Assembly: GCF_013315265.1 (NCBI RefSeq)
Contig: NZ_JABUFE010000002.1
Coordinates: forward strand, 124,001-188,000
DNA from: Parasulfitobacter algicola
GTDB taxonomy: Bacteria > Pseudomonadota > Alphaproteobacteria > Rhodobacterales > Rhodobacteraceae
Direction: 5' to 3'
Length of the DNA stretch: 64,000 nucleotides
Part shown: positions 17,282-26,276 of the stretch, one piece after another
Layout of the letters: each line of letters starts with the position of its first letter
Numbering within the stretch: the first letter of the stretch is position 1
The notes under the pieces: model-generated
Database searches by the model: none
Told to the model about the DNA's origin: nothing
The model's input: only the letters and a program-made list of their open reading frames with translations
Made by a program: the position numbers and the translations under genes

Positions 17282-18049
17282 TCAATTACGGGTAAATGTA
17301 ACACGGCGGTTCAGGCTGCGCCCGATGGCTGTCCCATTATCAGCAACAGGGCTTGTTTCCCCTTTGCCACCTGACAAAAGCTGCACCTCCACATCGTGTT
17401 TCAAAAGCAGCTCATTCATCACTGTCTGTGACCGTGCATTTGATAAAGCAAAATTATCTGCGTCTGATCCCACGCTGTCAGTATGTCCTTCGATCAGAAC
17501 ACGCACACCGTCGTCCAGCATAAACATTGCATCCGCCACTTGCTTGACTTGGGCACGACCATCGTCTGTCAGCTCGGCCGAGCCAGACGCAAACAGGATC
17601 GAGACATTGATCACAGCCCCAGGCTGTTCCAAAGCTTCGGCCATGTCAGAAGTTTCAAATTCGCTACCCATCGATACTGATCCGTCACTTTCGACACGCA
17701 TCTCTGGCATGACGACAGATCCATCTTCACCAACCTCAATATCGCCAATACTAACATTGCCGTCTGCACCAGCAGACAATGCCCCGCCAATGTTAACATT
17801 ACCATCAGATCCTGCAGACAGACCGCCACCTATGTTGGCATCACCGTCAGAGTCGATCGATATCTCATCACCAATTTTAACATCGCCATCAGATCCGACA
17901 GACATACCGTCCATCTGCACATCCCCTTCGCCGGTTACAGACATGCCGCCAATTGATACATCGCCATCACCGGTCACTTTTAGATCGGCCCATGCAGGTG
18001 CAGATATCAAAGCAAGTCCAAGACAAAAAGAGAATGAGGAAATTTTCAT
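17282..18049 (-). CDS. OmpA-family protein with tandem DGDV-type repeats
   Basis: Exported protein of 255 residues. The ATG at 18049 opens a signal peptide cleaved after about AWA (residue 21). Residues 25-130 consist of eight tandem 12-14-residue repeats of the pattern V-x-x-D/E-G-D/N/S-V-x-I/M-G (for example VTGDGDVSIGGMS, VTGEGDVQMDGMS). The C-terminal about 110 residues are an OmpA/MotB-like peptidoglycan-binding domain with the core LIEGHTDSVGSDADNFALS and the closing SLNRRVTF. Such proteins anchor to peptidoglycan from the periplasm. The repeat section is unusual: it could form a small beta-solenoid, and its Asp/Gly pattern could bind calcium. Both points are inference. It stands alone with about 240 bp of non-coding DNA between its start and the end of rnr. 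Confidence 0.88.
   Translation of the reverse strand: MKISSFSFCLGLALISAPAWADLKVTGDGDVSIGGMSVTGEGDVQMDGMSVGSDGDVKIGDEISIDSDGDANIGGGLSAGSDGNVNIGGALSAGADGNVSIGDIEVGEDGSVVMPEMRVESDGSVSMGSEFETSDMAEALEQPGAVINVSILFASGSAELTDDGRAQVKQVADAMFMLDDGVRVLIEGHTDSVGSDADNFALSNARSQTVMNELLLKHDVEVQLLSGGKGETSPVADNGTAIGRSLNRRVTFTRN
17660..17977 (-). repeat. Eight in-frame about 39-bp repeats inside the OmpA-type gene
   Basis: The coding DNA for residues 25-130 is internally repetitive: units of about 36-42 bp sharing a core that encodes (S/E)DG(D/N/S)V. Units diverge at the DNA level, so the array is old rather than a fresh slippage product, but unit number could still vary between strains. Confidence 0.8.
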
Positions 18050-18289
18050 AATAAAGAAACCTTTGCAAATAGTATGGCCAAGCTGCTTAAAACAGCACTT
18101 GATCATAATATGTCTATGCTTCTGCGCATAGGTTCAAGTTTTTTTATCCATCTTGCGTACATGACATTCGGATAATAGTTTAAACTGGGATCACTTCGTA
18201 AGTATTCCCAGAAAATAGTGCTAAAAAACACTCGGCTTAAACACGCCTATTTTGGATATTAATACAGGCTGTCCACTACCAGAAAATTT

Positions 18290-20545
18290 CTAGGATCGCT
18301 TTCGTGATACCTTACGTTTCTCTTTTGCCGCGCGTTTCTTACCTGATCCGGCCTTTCGCCGTGGCGGCTTGCCGCGTCCGCGTGCCGGACCTTTGGGCAT
18401 ATCGTCGCCTTCAATACTTAGCAGTTCCAGCGTAAGGCCACCTGTGACGGGTACCGCTTCGGACAAACGGACGGTCACGCGTTGTCCAAGACCAATCACC
18501 ATACCGCTGTCAGAGCCCATCAGGGTTTGCGTTTCTGCGTCGTGATGAAAGTATTCGCGTCCTAGACTTCGGATTGGGATCAGACCATCTGCCCCCGTTT
18601 CATCCAGCTTCACGAAGACACCAAACCGCGCGATACCGGAAATCCGGCCCGTAAATTCGTTGCCCACCCGTTCGCTTAGATAGCTGGCCAGATAGCGATC
18701 CGTCGTGTCACGTTCGGCCATCATCGACCGCCGTTCGGTATCAGAAATCAGCACTGCAGTTTCATCCAGAATATTGATGTCCTGATCTGTCAGCCCATCC
18801 TTGCCCCAGCCGTGCGCTGCGATCAAAGCGCGATGAACAATCAGATCAGCATAGCGGCGAATAGGGGACGTGAAATGCGCATATTTCTTCAACGCCAGTC
18901 CAAAATGCGCAAAATTTTCCTGATTGTAATACGCCTGTGTCATTGACCTTAGGGTAGATAAATTGATCAGTTCTGAAAACTCACTGTCGGCAGCCGCTTT
19001 CAAAAGCTGGTTTAAGTGTTGGGTTTTCAAAACCTGCCCTTTGGCCAGTTGCAAACCAGAGGCCTGTGCCGTTTCACGCAAGGCTTCCAACTTTTCGGGT
19101 GAAGGTTCTTCATGCACACGGAACAACAAGGGCGTACGACGATTTGTCAATTCTTCGGCAGCGGCGACATTCGCCAATACCATGAATTCTTCGATTAACC
19201 GATGCGCATCCAGGCGATCCCGAAAATTGACCGCCGTCACCGTACCGTCATCTGCCAGTTCGATACGTCGTTCGGGCAAATCCAGTTCCAAAGGCTGGCG
19301 CACGGCCCTTGCCTTGGTCAAAGCGGTATAAGCGGCGTAAAGCGGCTTGATCACATGGTCTAAAAAGGGTGCGACCTTTTCATTGGGTTGACCGTCCATC
19401 GCCGCCTGAACCTCGACATAGTTCAATGACGCATGGCTTTTCATCAATCCGCGCACAAAACGATGCCCGATCTTATGGCCTTTTGCATCAATTTGCATCC
19501 GCACTGCAATACACGCCCGCGGAACACCTTCATGCAATGAACAAAGATCACCAGACAAACGATCAGGCAACATCGGCACCACACGATCCGGGAAATATGT
19601 TGAATTGCCCCGTTTGCGCGCTTCGCGATCCAGTTCCGATCCAGGCGTCACATAATGTGCCACATCTGCGATCGCGACCCAAACCACATGGCCATCTTCG
19701 TTTTTGGGGTCATCATCCGCATGGGCGAAACAGGCGTCGTCATGATCACGCGCATCTGCCGGATCAATTGTAATTAAGGGCATATCACGCAGGTCTTCGC
19801 GATCCTTTAGACCCGCTGGTTTCATAGCATCGGCTTCGGCGATTACATCCTGTGGAAAATGATCTGGAATGCCGTGCTGGTGGATCGCAATCAGCGACAC
19901 AGCACGCGGGGCCGATGGATCGCCCAGCCGTTTTAAAATCCGCGCTCTTGGCAAACCCATGCGTCCTTTGGGTCCAATCTGTTCAGCCTCAACCAATTCG
20001 CCTTCTTTCGCGCCCCCCGTCGCATCCGCAGCGACAACAAAATCCTTTTCTGTTCCCTTATCAATTGGGACAATCCAACCACCTTCGGCGCCAGTGCGGA
20101 AAATACCGACCACACGCTTTGGACTTTGACCGATACGGCGGATCAGGCGGGCCTCATAATGATGATCCTGGCCTTTGACCTCAGTCAGACGCGCCAGAAT
20201 ACGGTCGCCTTCGCCCAATGCAGGGTCCGCAGCCCGCGGGATCAGCAACACAACGGGTTCAACACCTTCGCCATGCCATTCCATGGGCTTGGCCATTAAA
20301 TCGCCGTCCTTACCGGGGCTTAGAACCTGTAACACACTGACAGGTGGCAGTTTATCAGGATCGCGATAGGTCTTTTTACGCTTTTCCAAATGGCCTTCGG
20401 TCTCAAGTTCGCGCAAGAGCCGTTTCAGATCAATCCGCGCAGCACCTTTGATCCCAAAGGCCTTGGCAATATCACGTTTCGAAGTCAGCGTAGGGTTCTG
20501 GGAAATCCAGTCCAGCACTTCAGTTTTCGTTGGAATTTTTGTCAT
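18290..20545 (-). CDS. rnr: Ribonuclease R
   Basis: 3'-to-5' exoribonuclease of 751 residues that degrades structured RNA and is involved in RNA quality control. An N-terminal winged-helix region (about 1-65, TSKRDIAKAFGIKG) is followed by cold-shock domains and the RNB catalytic domain beginning near residue 250, where the metal-binding run TIDPADARDHDDACFA is intact. The conserved RYADLIVHRAL lies near 580. An S1 domain (FTGRISGIARFGVFVKLDE) follows, and the chain ends in a Lys/Arg-rich tail typical of RNase R. It is read in the same direction as dapE, 57 bp downstream of it, and may be the last gene of that unit. Confidence 0.96.
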   Translation of the reverse strand: MTKIPTKTEVLDWISQNPTLTSKRDIAKAFGIKGAARIDLKRLLRELETEGHLEKRKKTYRDPDKLPPVSVLQVLSPGKDGDLMAKPMEWHGEGVEPVVLLIPRAADPALGEGDRILARLTEVKGQDHHYEARLIRRIGQSPKRVVGIFRTGAEGGWIVPIDKGTEKDFVVAADATGGAKEGELVEAEQIGPKGRMGLPRARILKRLGDPSAPRAVSLIAIHQHGIPDHFPQDVIAEADAMKPAGLKDREDLRDMPLITIDPADARDHDDACFAHADDDPKNEDGHVVWVAIADVAHYVTPGSELDREARKRGNSTYFPDRVVPMLPDRLSGDLCSLHEGVPRACIAVRMQIDAKGHKIGHRFVRGLMKSHASLNYVEVQAAMDGQPNEKVAPFLDHVIKPLYAAYTALTKARAVRQPLELDLPERRIELADDGTVTAVNFRDRLDAHRLIEEFMVLANVAAAEELTNRRTPLLFRVHEEPSPEKLEALRETAQASGLQLAKGQVLKTQHLNQLLKAAADSEFSELINLSTLRSMTQAYYNQENFAHFGLALKKYAHFTSPIRRYADLIVHRALIAAHGWGKDGLTDQDINILDETAVLISDTERRSMMAERDTTDRYLASYLSERVGNEFTGRISGIARFGVFVKLDETGADGLIPIRSLGREYFHHDAETQTLMGSDSGMVIGLGQRVTVRLSEAVPVTGGLTLELLSIEGDDMPKGPARGRGKPPRRKAGSGKKRAAKEKRKVSRKRS

Positions 20546-20602
20546 GCGGACGACCTAGCACGAAGCCAAGGGGCCGTCACGGAAAGAAAGCACGCATAAT
20601 CC

Positions 20603-21748
20603 TCAGATGAAATATTCCCGCAAAATACGCATATAGATCCCTTTTAGCTGATCAATCTGTTCGGTCTGCACACATTCATCCACCTGATGCATGGTTTTGC
20701 CCACAAGACCGAATTCCACCACGGGACAATGATCTTTGACAAAACGTGCATCCGATGTCCCACCCGAGGTGGACATGCCAGGTTCAATCCCGGTTTCGGC
20801 TTTGACGGCATGGGCCACCAGATCAGACAATTCGCCCGGCGGAGTTACAAAGCTTTCGCCCGAAACTTTGACTTTGATATCGATTTTTATATCCATTTCG
20901 TCTGAAACGGTCTTTGCCTGATCCTGCAGCCATGCGGTCAGACTTGCCCCGGAATGGGTATCATTGAATCGAATATTCACCGTCGCACGGCATTCTGCGG
21001 GTATTACATTTGTGGCGGGATTACCCGTATCAATCGTAACGACTGCCAACGTCGAGGGGTCAAAGTGATCTGTACCCTGATCCAGTTCATGACTGGACAA
21101 TCGGTCTATCAGTCGCGCGATCGCTGGCAATGGATTTTTCGCGCGATGTGGATAGGCCGAATGGCCCTGAACACCTGTCACAGTGACATAAGCCGTCAGG
21201 GAACCGCGCCGCCCGATTTTCATCATTTCGCCCATACGGTCAGGACAAGTAGGTTCGCCGACCAGGCACACTGACATGGCCTCGCCTTTGCCTTGCATCC
21301 AGTCTAGCAAAGCGACTGTACCGTCCGTGGCGTCGCCTTCCTCGTCCCCTGTGATCGCCAGAATGATGGCACCATCAGGTGGCGTAACGGTCACAAAATC
21401 AATCGCCGCTGCCGCAAAAGCCGCAACACCTGACTTCATATCTGTCGCACCCCGCCCGTACAGAACACCATCCGTGATCTGCCCACCAAACGGATCAACC
21501 GTCCACGCAGCTTTATCACCAATCGGGACCACGTCCGTATGCCCATTGAATCCGAATGATTGGGAATGTCCCTTTTCACCCCAACGCGCGTAAAGATTGG
21601 CAACATCGCCCCTGTCCACACGCCAGCATTCAAAGCCTGCATCTTGCAAAACCGCCTGCAATAACTGCAGAGCCCCACCTTCGGCCGGCGTCACAGACGG
21701 GCAACGGATCAAATCAGCCGTCAAAGCAACAGGGTCAACAGGTTTCAT
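20603..21748 (-). CDS. dapE: Succinyl-diaminopimelate desuccinylase
   Basis: M20-family zinc peptidase of 381 residues catalysing the penultimate LL-DAP-forming step of the succinylase lysine/meso-diaminopimelate pathway. Metal and catalytic motifs are visible: [12 protein letters not shown] (about residue 70), [11 protein letters not shown] (about 97) and [13 protein letters not shown] (about 130, catalytic Glu pair). The C-terminal [12 protein letters not shown] region with the substrate-binding residues is present. It lies in a same-strand block with dapD, a hypothetical gene and a DUF389 gene; dapB is elsewhere in the window (40.3 kb). Confidence 0.96.
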   Translation of the reverse strand: MKPVDPVALTADLIRCPSVTPAEGGALQLLQAVLQDAGFECWRVDRGDVANLYARWGEKGHSQSFGFNGHTDVVPIGDKAAWTVDPFGGQITDGVLYGRGATDMKSGVAAFAAAAIDFVTVTPPDGAIILAITGDEEGDATDGTVALLDWMQGKGEAMSVCLVGEPTCPDRMGEMMKIGRRGSLTAYVTVTGVQGHSAYPHRAKNPLPAIARLIDRLSSHELDQGTDHFDPSTLAVVTIDTGNPATNVIPAECRATVNIRFNDTHSGASLTAWLQDQAKTVSDEMDIKIDIKVKVSGESFVTPPGELSDLVAHAVKAETGIEPGMSTSGGTSDARFVKDHCPVVEFGLVGKTMHQVDECVQTEQIDQLKGIYMRILREYFI

Positions 21749-21772
21749 ATTCTAATCCCCACTCTGATGACT

Positions 21773-22786
21773 TCAATTATCCCAACTGACCACACCACCG
21801 CCGCCAAAGATATAAAGCGCCAGAAACATCGACAAAACCAATGCAATTGACACACCGATATTCCAGCGAAGCGAGTTTTGATAATCATCACTTAACCAAC
21901 TGCGGGGCCGAATACCTTTTGACAGAAAAACAGCCTGAGCCGCAAGATTGATCGCAACGATATTAACCAGAACTGTCACCATGGCCCTGATCGCCTGCCG
22001 GTATTCCTGTGCACCCAACAGCAATCCAAACGCTGCAATCGGGGGTAAAAGTGCCGCAGCAACCATCACGCCAACAAGTGCGGATTGATTCCCGCGCGCG
22101 ACCATAAGGGCTGCCGCCGCACCCGATGCTAATGGCAAGGCAACTGTGTTCAGTCCCAAAGGTTCTTTGAAATTCATCAAGCCAGATTCGATATTTACCG
22201 GAAGTGACAATCCCAAAGTCATGCCAACTGCAATCGAGACGGCCAATCCCACCAGCAGCGACTTTAAGGAAATCCACAAAAGATCCCGATTTCCCAAAGT
22301 CGTGCCGAATGAAAACGCAATGATCGGGCCAAGCAATGGTGCAATAACCATTGCCCCGATCACCACAGCCAATTGTCCTGTGTTCAATCCAATCGCAGCC
22401 ACCAGTGTGGCCAGCCCTGTCAGCACAAGATAATCCGACGTCAGAATGGCACCGTTTCGCACATCTGCATAAATCTCTTCGCGGGCTGCAGATTGGTTTT
22501 GCTGATCAAGATCTTCCTGCTTTTCCTCATCTTCTGGTTCCGGCAAGACGGCTTCGGTCGAATGGCTGATCAGCTTCCAATGATCACAATCCGCCAAGGC
22601 ATCGCTGATCTTATCCATTTTTTCCTGGGAATCGGCCGTATGAACCAGCATGAAAATTTGATCTGGATGATCATCATTTTTGCTGCGAATGCTCCAACAA
22701 TCCCCTTGGGGTAAATCTTCTGTAATTTCGGAAATACTGTCCGACCAATCGCGTGGTACAGAAAGCTGGATCAACCTAAATGGCAT
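21773..22786 (-). CDS. DUF389 membrane protein
   Basis: Protein of 337 residues with a soluble N-terminal region (about 1-115) followed by hydrophobic segments carrying the DUF389 signatures VVIGAMVIAPLLGPI and ALLPPIAAFGLLL. Family function is not established; some members are annotated as TIGR00341/TIGR00271 uncharacterised hydrophobic proteins. ATG at 22786 is chosen because AGGTGG lies about 8 nt upstream; a GTG four codons earlier lacks a site. It is inserted between dapD and dapE in the same orientation, closely spaced (a few bases after the hypothetical gene, 24 bp before dapE), so it is probably co-transcribed. Nothing in the sequence links it to lysine synthesis. Confidence 0.85.
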   Translation of the reverse strand: MPFRLIQLSVPRDWSDSISEITEDLPQGDCWSIRSKNDDHPDQIFMLVHTADSQEKMDKISDALADCDHWKLISHSTEAVLPEPEDEEKQEDLDQQNQSAAREEIYADVRNGAILTSDYLVLTGLATLVAAIGLNTGQLAVVIGAMVIAPLLGPIIAFSFGTTLGNRDLLWISLKSLLVGLAVSIAVGMTLGLSLPVNIESGLMNFKEPLGLNTVALPLASGAAAALMVARGNQSALVGVMVAAALLPPIAAFGLLLGAQEYRQAIRAMVTVLVNIVAINLAAQAVFLSKGIRPRSWLSDDYQNSLRWNIGVSIALVLSMFLALYIFGGGGVVSWDN

Positions 22787-22801
22787 GATTGATACCACCT
22801 A

Positions 22802-23143
22802 TCATGATTTATCTGCGTAAAACGGTGTCATTTGTGCGACGATCACTGAATTTTCCTGCAGCGCACGTTGCATCAAATCGCGTTCTTCCTGTTCGATTTC
22901 ATGGCCTTGTGCCAACCGTTCGTCAAGTGTGCCGTAGCCCGTCACATCAAGTGGGGCCATATCTGCCCGCTTTAGGATCGCAACGGTTTCGCGCACAGCT
23001 TCAGCTTCGTCAACACCACTGGCATAGCACATAAGTGCGGCCCCTATTGACGTTTCGGGTAAACCGTCGCCATCCTTGCGACCAACTTCGATCACAAGGG
23101 TATAGACTTGCTGGCGCGTTTCCTTAGTCACGCAGCAACTCAT
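22802..23143 (-). CDS. Conserved-looking small hypothetical protein overlapping dapD
   Basis: I do not recognise this protein of up to 113 residues. It is soluble, mixed alpha/beta in appearance (strands [20 protein letters not shown]), acidic, and lacks a signal peptide. The ATG at 23143 overlaps the dapD coding end by 20 nt; an alternative GTG at 23131, whose GTGACTAA overlaps the dapD TAA, is almost as good. Either way it is translationally coupled to dapD. It ends just before the DUF389 gene. Its position suggests membership of the dap transcription unit; function unknown. Confidence 0.7.
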   Translation of the reverse strand: MSCCVTKETRQQVYTLVIEVGRKDGDGLPETSIGAALMCYASGVDEAEAVRETVAILKRADMAPLDVTGYGTLDERLAQGHEIEQEERDLMQRALQENSVIVAQMTPFYADKS

Positions 23144-23951
23144 TTATGCCAGTTTTGGACCGGGTCTTTTCGTCGACCCGCTTAACGATCACCGCACAAT
23201 ACAGATTAACGCCATTTTTTGATGGCATAGACCCTGCGACAACGACGGAATAGGGCGGTACTTCGCCATAAGTCACATCGCCTGTTTCGCGATCAACGAT
23301 CTTGGTGGATTGGCCGATAAAGACACCCATACCCAGAACGGACCCTTCGCGGACAATGCAGCCCTCGACGACTTCGGACCGGGCACCGATAAAGCAATTG
23401 TCTTCGATGATCGTTGGACCAGCCTGCATGGGTTCCAGCACACCACCAATGCCAACGCCGCCGGACAAATGCACATTTTTACCGATTTGCGCACAGCTGC
23501 CAACAGTGGCCCATGTGTCAACCATCGTGCCACTGTCAACATAAGCACCAAGGTTTACAAAAGACGGCATCAAGACAACCCCGGGGGCAATAAAAGCTGA
23601 TTTACGCACAATGCAGTTTGGCACAGCCCGAAATCCGGCGGCCCGCCATTGATTGTCGCCCCAGCCTTTGAATTTGCTGTCGACCTTATCCCACCAGCCG
23701 CTTCCTTGGGGGCCGCCGTCCTGCTGTTCCATATCCTTTAGACGAAAACCCAACAGAACCGCTTTTTTGGCCCATTGGTTCACGTGCCAACTGCCGTCAT
23801 CTTGCTTTTCAGCTACGCGCAATGATCCGCTGTCCAATGCGTTCAATGTATCTTCGATCGCCTCGCGAGCCTCGCCCGTAGTGGTCGGGGTGATCGTATC
23901 GCGCGCATCCCATGCGGCTTCGATTGCAGTTTCAAGCGCGGCGTTTGACAT
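23124..23951 (-). CDS. dapD: 2,3,4,5-tetrahydropyridine-2,6-dicarboxylate N-succinyltransferase
   Basis: Cytoplasmic trimeric acyltransferase of 275 residues that transfers succinyl from succinyl-CoA to tetrahydrodipicolinate in the lysine/DAP pathway. The second half is a left-handed beta-helix made of hexapeptide repeats ([53 protein letters not shown]). The N-terminal helical domain starts immediately at the ATG. With dapE in the same block and dapB at 40.3 kb, the succinylase route is supported. It is divergent from the LOG-family gene across 87 bp. Confidence 0.96.
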   Translation of the reverse strand: MSNAALETAIEAAWDARDTITPTTTGEAREAIEDTLNALDSGSLRVAEKQDDGSWHVNQWAKKAVLLGFRLKDMEQQDGGPQGSGWWDKVDSKFKGWGDNQWRAAGFRAVPNCIVRKSAFIAPGVVLMPSFVNLGAYVDSGTMVDTWATVGSCAQIGKNVHLSGGVGIGGVLEPMQAGPTIIEDNCFIGARSEVVEGCIVREGSVLGMGVFIGQSTKIVDRETGDVTYGEVPPYSVVVAGSMPSKNGVNLYCAVIVKRVDEKTRSKTGINELLRD

Positions 23952-24038
23952 CTGTCATTCTCCCAATTCCATGCTGGCATCACGTCGCATTGGGCTATAG
24001 ACCGATGCATGCAAGCGTGCAATGCGAAGGACGACGTA

Positions 24039-24884
24039 ATGAGTGATGACCGCAGCCATCTGTTTCGCGACAGTCAGGATGATATTGAAACCGTTCGGCA
24101 TGTGCCCGACACACCGCAAACCCGTTCAGACATCTACCGACTGGCCTTTGCAGACGAAGATTTTCTGACGCGGCCCGAATTGCGCCCCGTGCGATTGCAG
24201 CTTGAACTGCTGAAGCCCGAGATCATTTTGGACGAAGCTGGCATACAATCCACTATTGTTCTTTTCGGTGGCGCGCGCATTCCCGAACCTACAAAAAAAG
24301 ATCAGGCCCGCACAGAAACGCTGGCTGAACTGTCGCGCCATTATGATGAGGCTCGCGAATTTGCCCGGCTGATGACGTTGAAATCAATCGAAAGCGGTGG
24401 GCAGGAAGACGTCATTGTCACTGGCGGCGGCCCCGGCGTGATGGAGGCCGGAAATCGTGGTGCAGTTGATGCGGGCGGCAAATCCATAGGGTTGAATATT
24501 GTGTTGCCCCATGAACAGGCGCCGAATGAGTATGTCACACCAGAGCTGTGCTTTAATTTCCACTACTTTGGCATCAGAAAAATGCATTTCCTGCTGCGCG
24601 CCAAAGCGATCTGTGTCTTTCCGGGTGGCTTTGGCACCCTCGATGAACTGTTCGAAAGCCTGACGCTAATTCAGACGGGTCGCATGTCAGCAGTCCCATT
24701 TTTACTGTTTGGCAAAGCTTTTTGGGAACGGATCATCAACTGGGATGCGCTGGCTGACGCAGGCACTATTTCAGCCGAAGATCTGGACCTGTTTCGATTT
24801 GTCGACACAGCCTCCGAAGCAATCGCCGAGATCGAAAACTGGAATGGTGCCGGCCAGAAAAGATCAGCGATCCCTGGCCGCTGA
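24039..24884 (+). CDS. LOG-family protein (lysine decarboxylase-like nucleotide phosphoribohydrolase)
   Basis: Cytoplasmic Rossmann-fold protein of 281 residues. Members of the family release cytokinin bases or hydrolyse nucleotide 5'-monophosphates. The two family motifs are present: GGGPGVMEAGNRGA and FPGGFGTLDELFE, separated as usual. The extended N-terminus (about 90 residues before the domain) marks the long proteobacterial subgroup. ATG at 24039 is chosen over one ten codons upstream since GAAGGA lies about 8 nt before it. Its stop lies inside the 3' end of the convergent ribbon-helix-helix gene (21-bp overlap). Confidence 0.88.
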   Translation: MSDDRSHLFRDSQDDIETVRHVPDTPQTRSDIYRLAFADEDFLTRPELRPVRLQLELLKPEIILDEAGIQSTIVLFGGARIPEPTKKDQARTETLAELSRHYDEAREFARLMTLKSIESGGQEDVIVTGGGPGVMEAGNRGAVDAGGKSIGLNIVLPHEQAPNEYVTPELCFNFHYFGIRKMHFLLRAKAICVFPGGFGTLDELFESLTLIQTGRMSAVPFLLFGKAFWERIINWDALADAGTISAEDLDLFRFVDTASEAIAEIENWNGAGQKRSAIPGR

Positions 24885-25313
24885 TCGCGCAATGTCGCGT
24901 TCGAAAATATAGATGTGTGAATGTCCTGGAAAGGGCGCGTTAAAACGGCGCATCAGCTTTGTATAGCTGGTACCGAAATCCGATGCTTTGGCCACACGCC
25001 TGTTATTGCCGATTTCAAAAAGCGCAAGACCGGCACCCGCTTCTTGCAGCATATAGCCTTTTACAGACAGTCGCGCCTGTAAATCTTTCCATCCCGTAGC
25101 AAAGGCAAAATCATCAGCAAGAAGCGCCCGCAAGGGTGCGACGAGCCGCTCATCAGTCCTGACGGACTTCTTCGCGCGTGATCTACGAAAGAGATCGCGT
25201 TTGATGGCATCGCGAACAATATCGCCCGCCTCAACGCCCTCTTCCGCTGCGATTTTCTGAAGTGCCTCAATTGTGGGTTGTGACAAATGAAACATAGCTG
25301 TGATCTTATCCAT
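24864..25313 (-). CDS. Small putative ribbon-helix-helix DNA-binding protein, relaxase-accessory-like
   Basis: Protein of about 150 residues. The N-terminal section (FHLSQPTIEALQKIAAEEGV, then AGDIVRDAIKRDLFRR) has the strand-helix-helix pattern of ribbon-helix-helix DNA binders. The C-terminal half (LSVKGYMLQEAGAGLALFE ... FGTSYTKLMRRFNAPFPGH) resembles the accessory module found behind some MobA/relaxase domains, but no relaxase motif exists here. The start is unclear: ATG at 25313, ATG at 25295 or GTG at 25331. A 9-bp inverted repeat abuts the 25295 ATG, which would suit autoregulation and that start. It is single-gene, convergent with and overlapping the LOG gene by 21 bp. Confidence 0.6.
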   Translation of the reverse strand: MDKITAMFHLSQPTIEALQKIAAEEGVEAGDIVRDAIKRDLFRRSRAKKSVRTDERLVAPLRALLADDFAFATGWKDLQARLSVKGYMLQEAGAGLALFEIGNNRRVAKASDFGTSYTKLMRRFNAPFPGHSHIYIFERDIARSAARDR

Positions 25314-25335
25314 AAAATGAACGCTAATCACAGCT
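25296..25335. promoter_or_regulatory. Inverted repeat at the start of the ribbon-helix-helix gene
   Basis: Perfect 9-bp arms AGCTGTGAT (25296-25304) and ATCACAGCT (25327-25335) with a 22-nt spacer, two helical turns apart from arm to arm in spacing. The left arm touches the ATG at 25295. A self-regulating operator is the simplest reading. The arms also resemble CRP half-sites (TGTGA). Confidence 0.4.
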
Positions 25336-25352
25336 GCTGAAAATATAGTTAA

Positions 25353-26276
25353 TCAGGCCAAAGGATCTGGCGCAATATTCCCGCCGCAAATCAGAATAGC
25401 GACTTTTTCATCAGGCTCTGGCTGATATTCCCCAGAGGTTAGCGCGGCCAAAGCAACAGCACCCGCAGGTTCCGTCAACTGTCGCGCATGGATCCATAAC
25501 GCGCGTTGCGCCGCGATAATCGCTTCATCTGTCACGGTCATTGACGCTGTAAGGTGCTGCTGCGCCAGATCATAGGCGATCCGGCCAATCTGTCGTGCCC
25601 CCAATGCATTTGCGGCCACACCAGACACCTCAACCGCTGTTTCTGGCCCGTGCTGCAATGCTGTGTGTAATGTTGCAGCTTGAACAGGCTCAACCGCAAT
25701 GACGCGCCGTACACCCCCAAACCAGGCCAACGCCCCACCGATCAAACCGCCGCCACCTACGGCGATAATCACTGTATCGGCCTCTAATCCTTGCGCCTGC
25801 CATTCGCGCGCCAAGGTCCCCTGGCCCACCACCGTTTCCATAGCATCATAGGCATGAATTTGGATCGCGCCTGTCTCAGCCTCATAGTGCTGCGCGGCTT
25901 CAAGCGCATTTGCATATGTCCCCGGTATGACATGCAAATCCGCGCCGGTTCGTTCAATCAACGCAATTTTTGCAGGGCCCGCAATTTCAGGCACATAAAT
26001 CCGTGCTTTATAGCCCAAAGTGCGCGCCGCAAATGCAACAGCTGCCCCGTGATTGCCGCCCGATGCCGCCACAATACCGACCCTTGGCACATCACGCGTC
26101 AGCAGATTGTTAAACGCACCGCGTGCCTTAAAGCTGCCCGTGTGCTGCATCTGCTCAAGCTTGATTTCAACTGGATAGCCCAAATCAAATGCATCCAGTT
26201 TCAGAACTGGCGTTCGCACAATATACGCATCTATTCGGTCAGCCGCCGCATCTATCTGCGTGCGCCAGTCTGTCAA
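25353..26276 (-). CDS. Threonine/serine dehydratase-like PLP enzyme
   Basis: Fold-type II PLP enzyme of 307 residues. The PLP-lysine motif [11 protein letters not shown] is at about residues 46-56, the Asn-containing [15 protein letters not shown] near 70-84, the glycine-rich phosphate loop VGGGGLIGG near 175, and the C-terminal ILICGGNI near 297. There is no ACT-like regulatory domain, so it is of the short catabolic or serine/threonine dehydratase class rather than biosynthetic IlvA; an EutB-like hydroxyectoine enzyme is an alternative. Translation starts at TTG (26274-26276), which overlaps the rlmN TGA stop (TTGA), with GAGG just upstream inside rlmN. The two genes are therefore coupled. 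Confidence 0.87.
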   Translation of the reverse strand: MTDWRTQIDAAADRIDAYIVRTPVLKLDAFDLGYPVEIKLEQMQHTGSFKARGAFNNLLTRDVPRVGIVAASGGNHGAAVAFAARTLGYKARIYVPEIAGPAKIALIERTGADLHVIPGTYANALEAAQHYEAETGAIQIHAYDAMETVVGQGTLAREWQAQGLEADTVIIAVGGGGLIGGALAWFGGVRRVIAVEPVQAATLHTALQHGPETAVEVSGVAANALGARQIGRIAYDLAQQHLTASMTVTDEAIIAAQRALWIHARQLTEPAGAVALAALTSGEYQPEPDEKVAILICGGNIAPDPLA

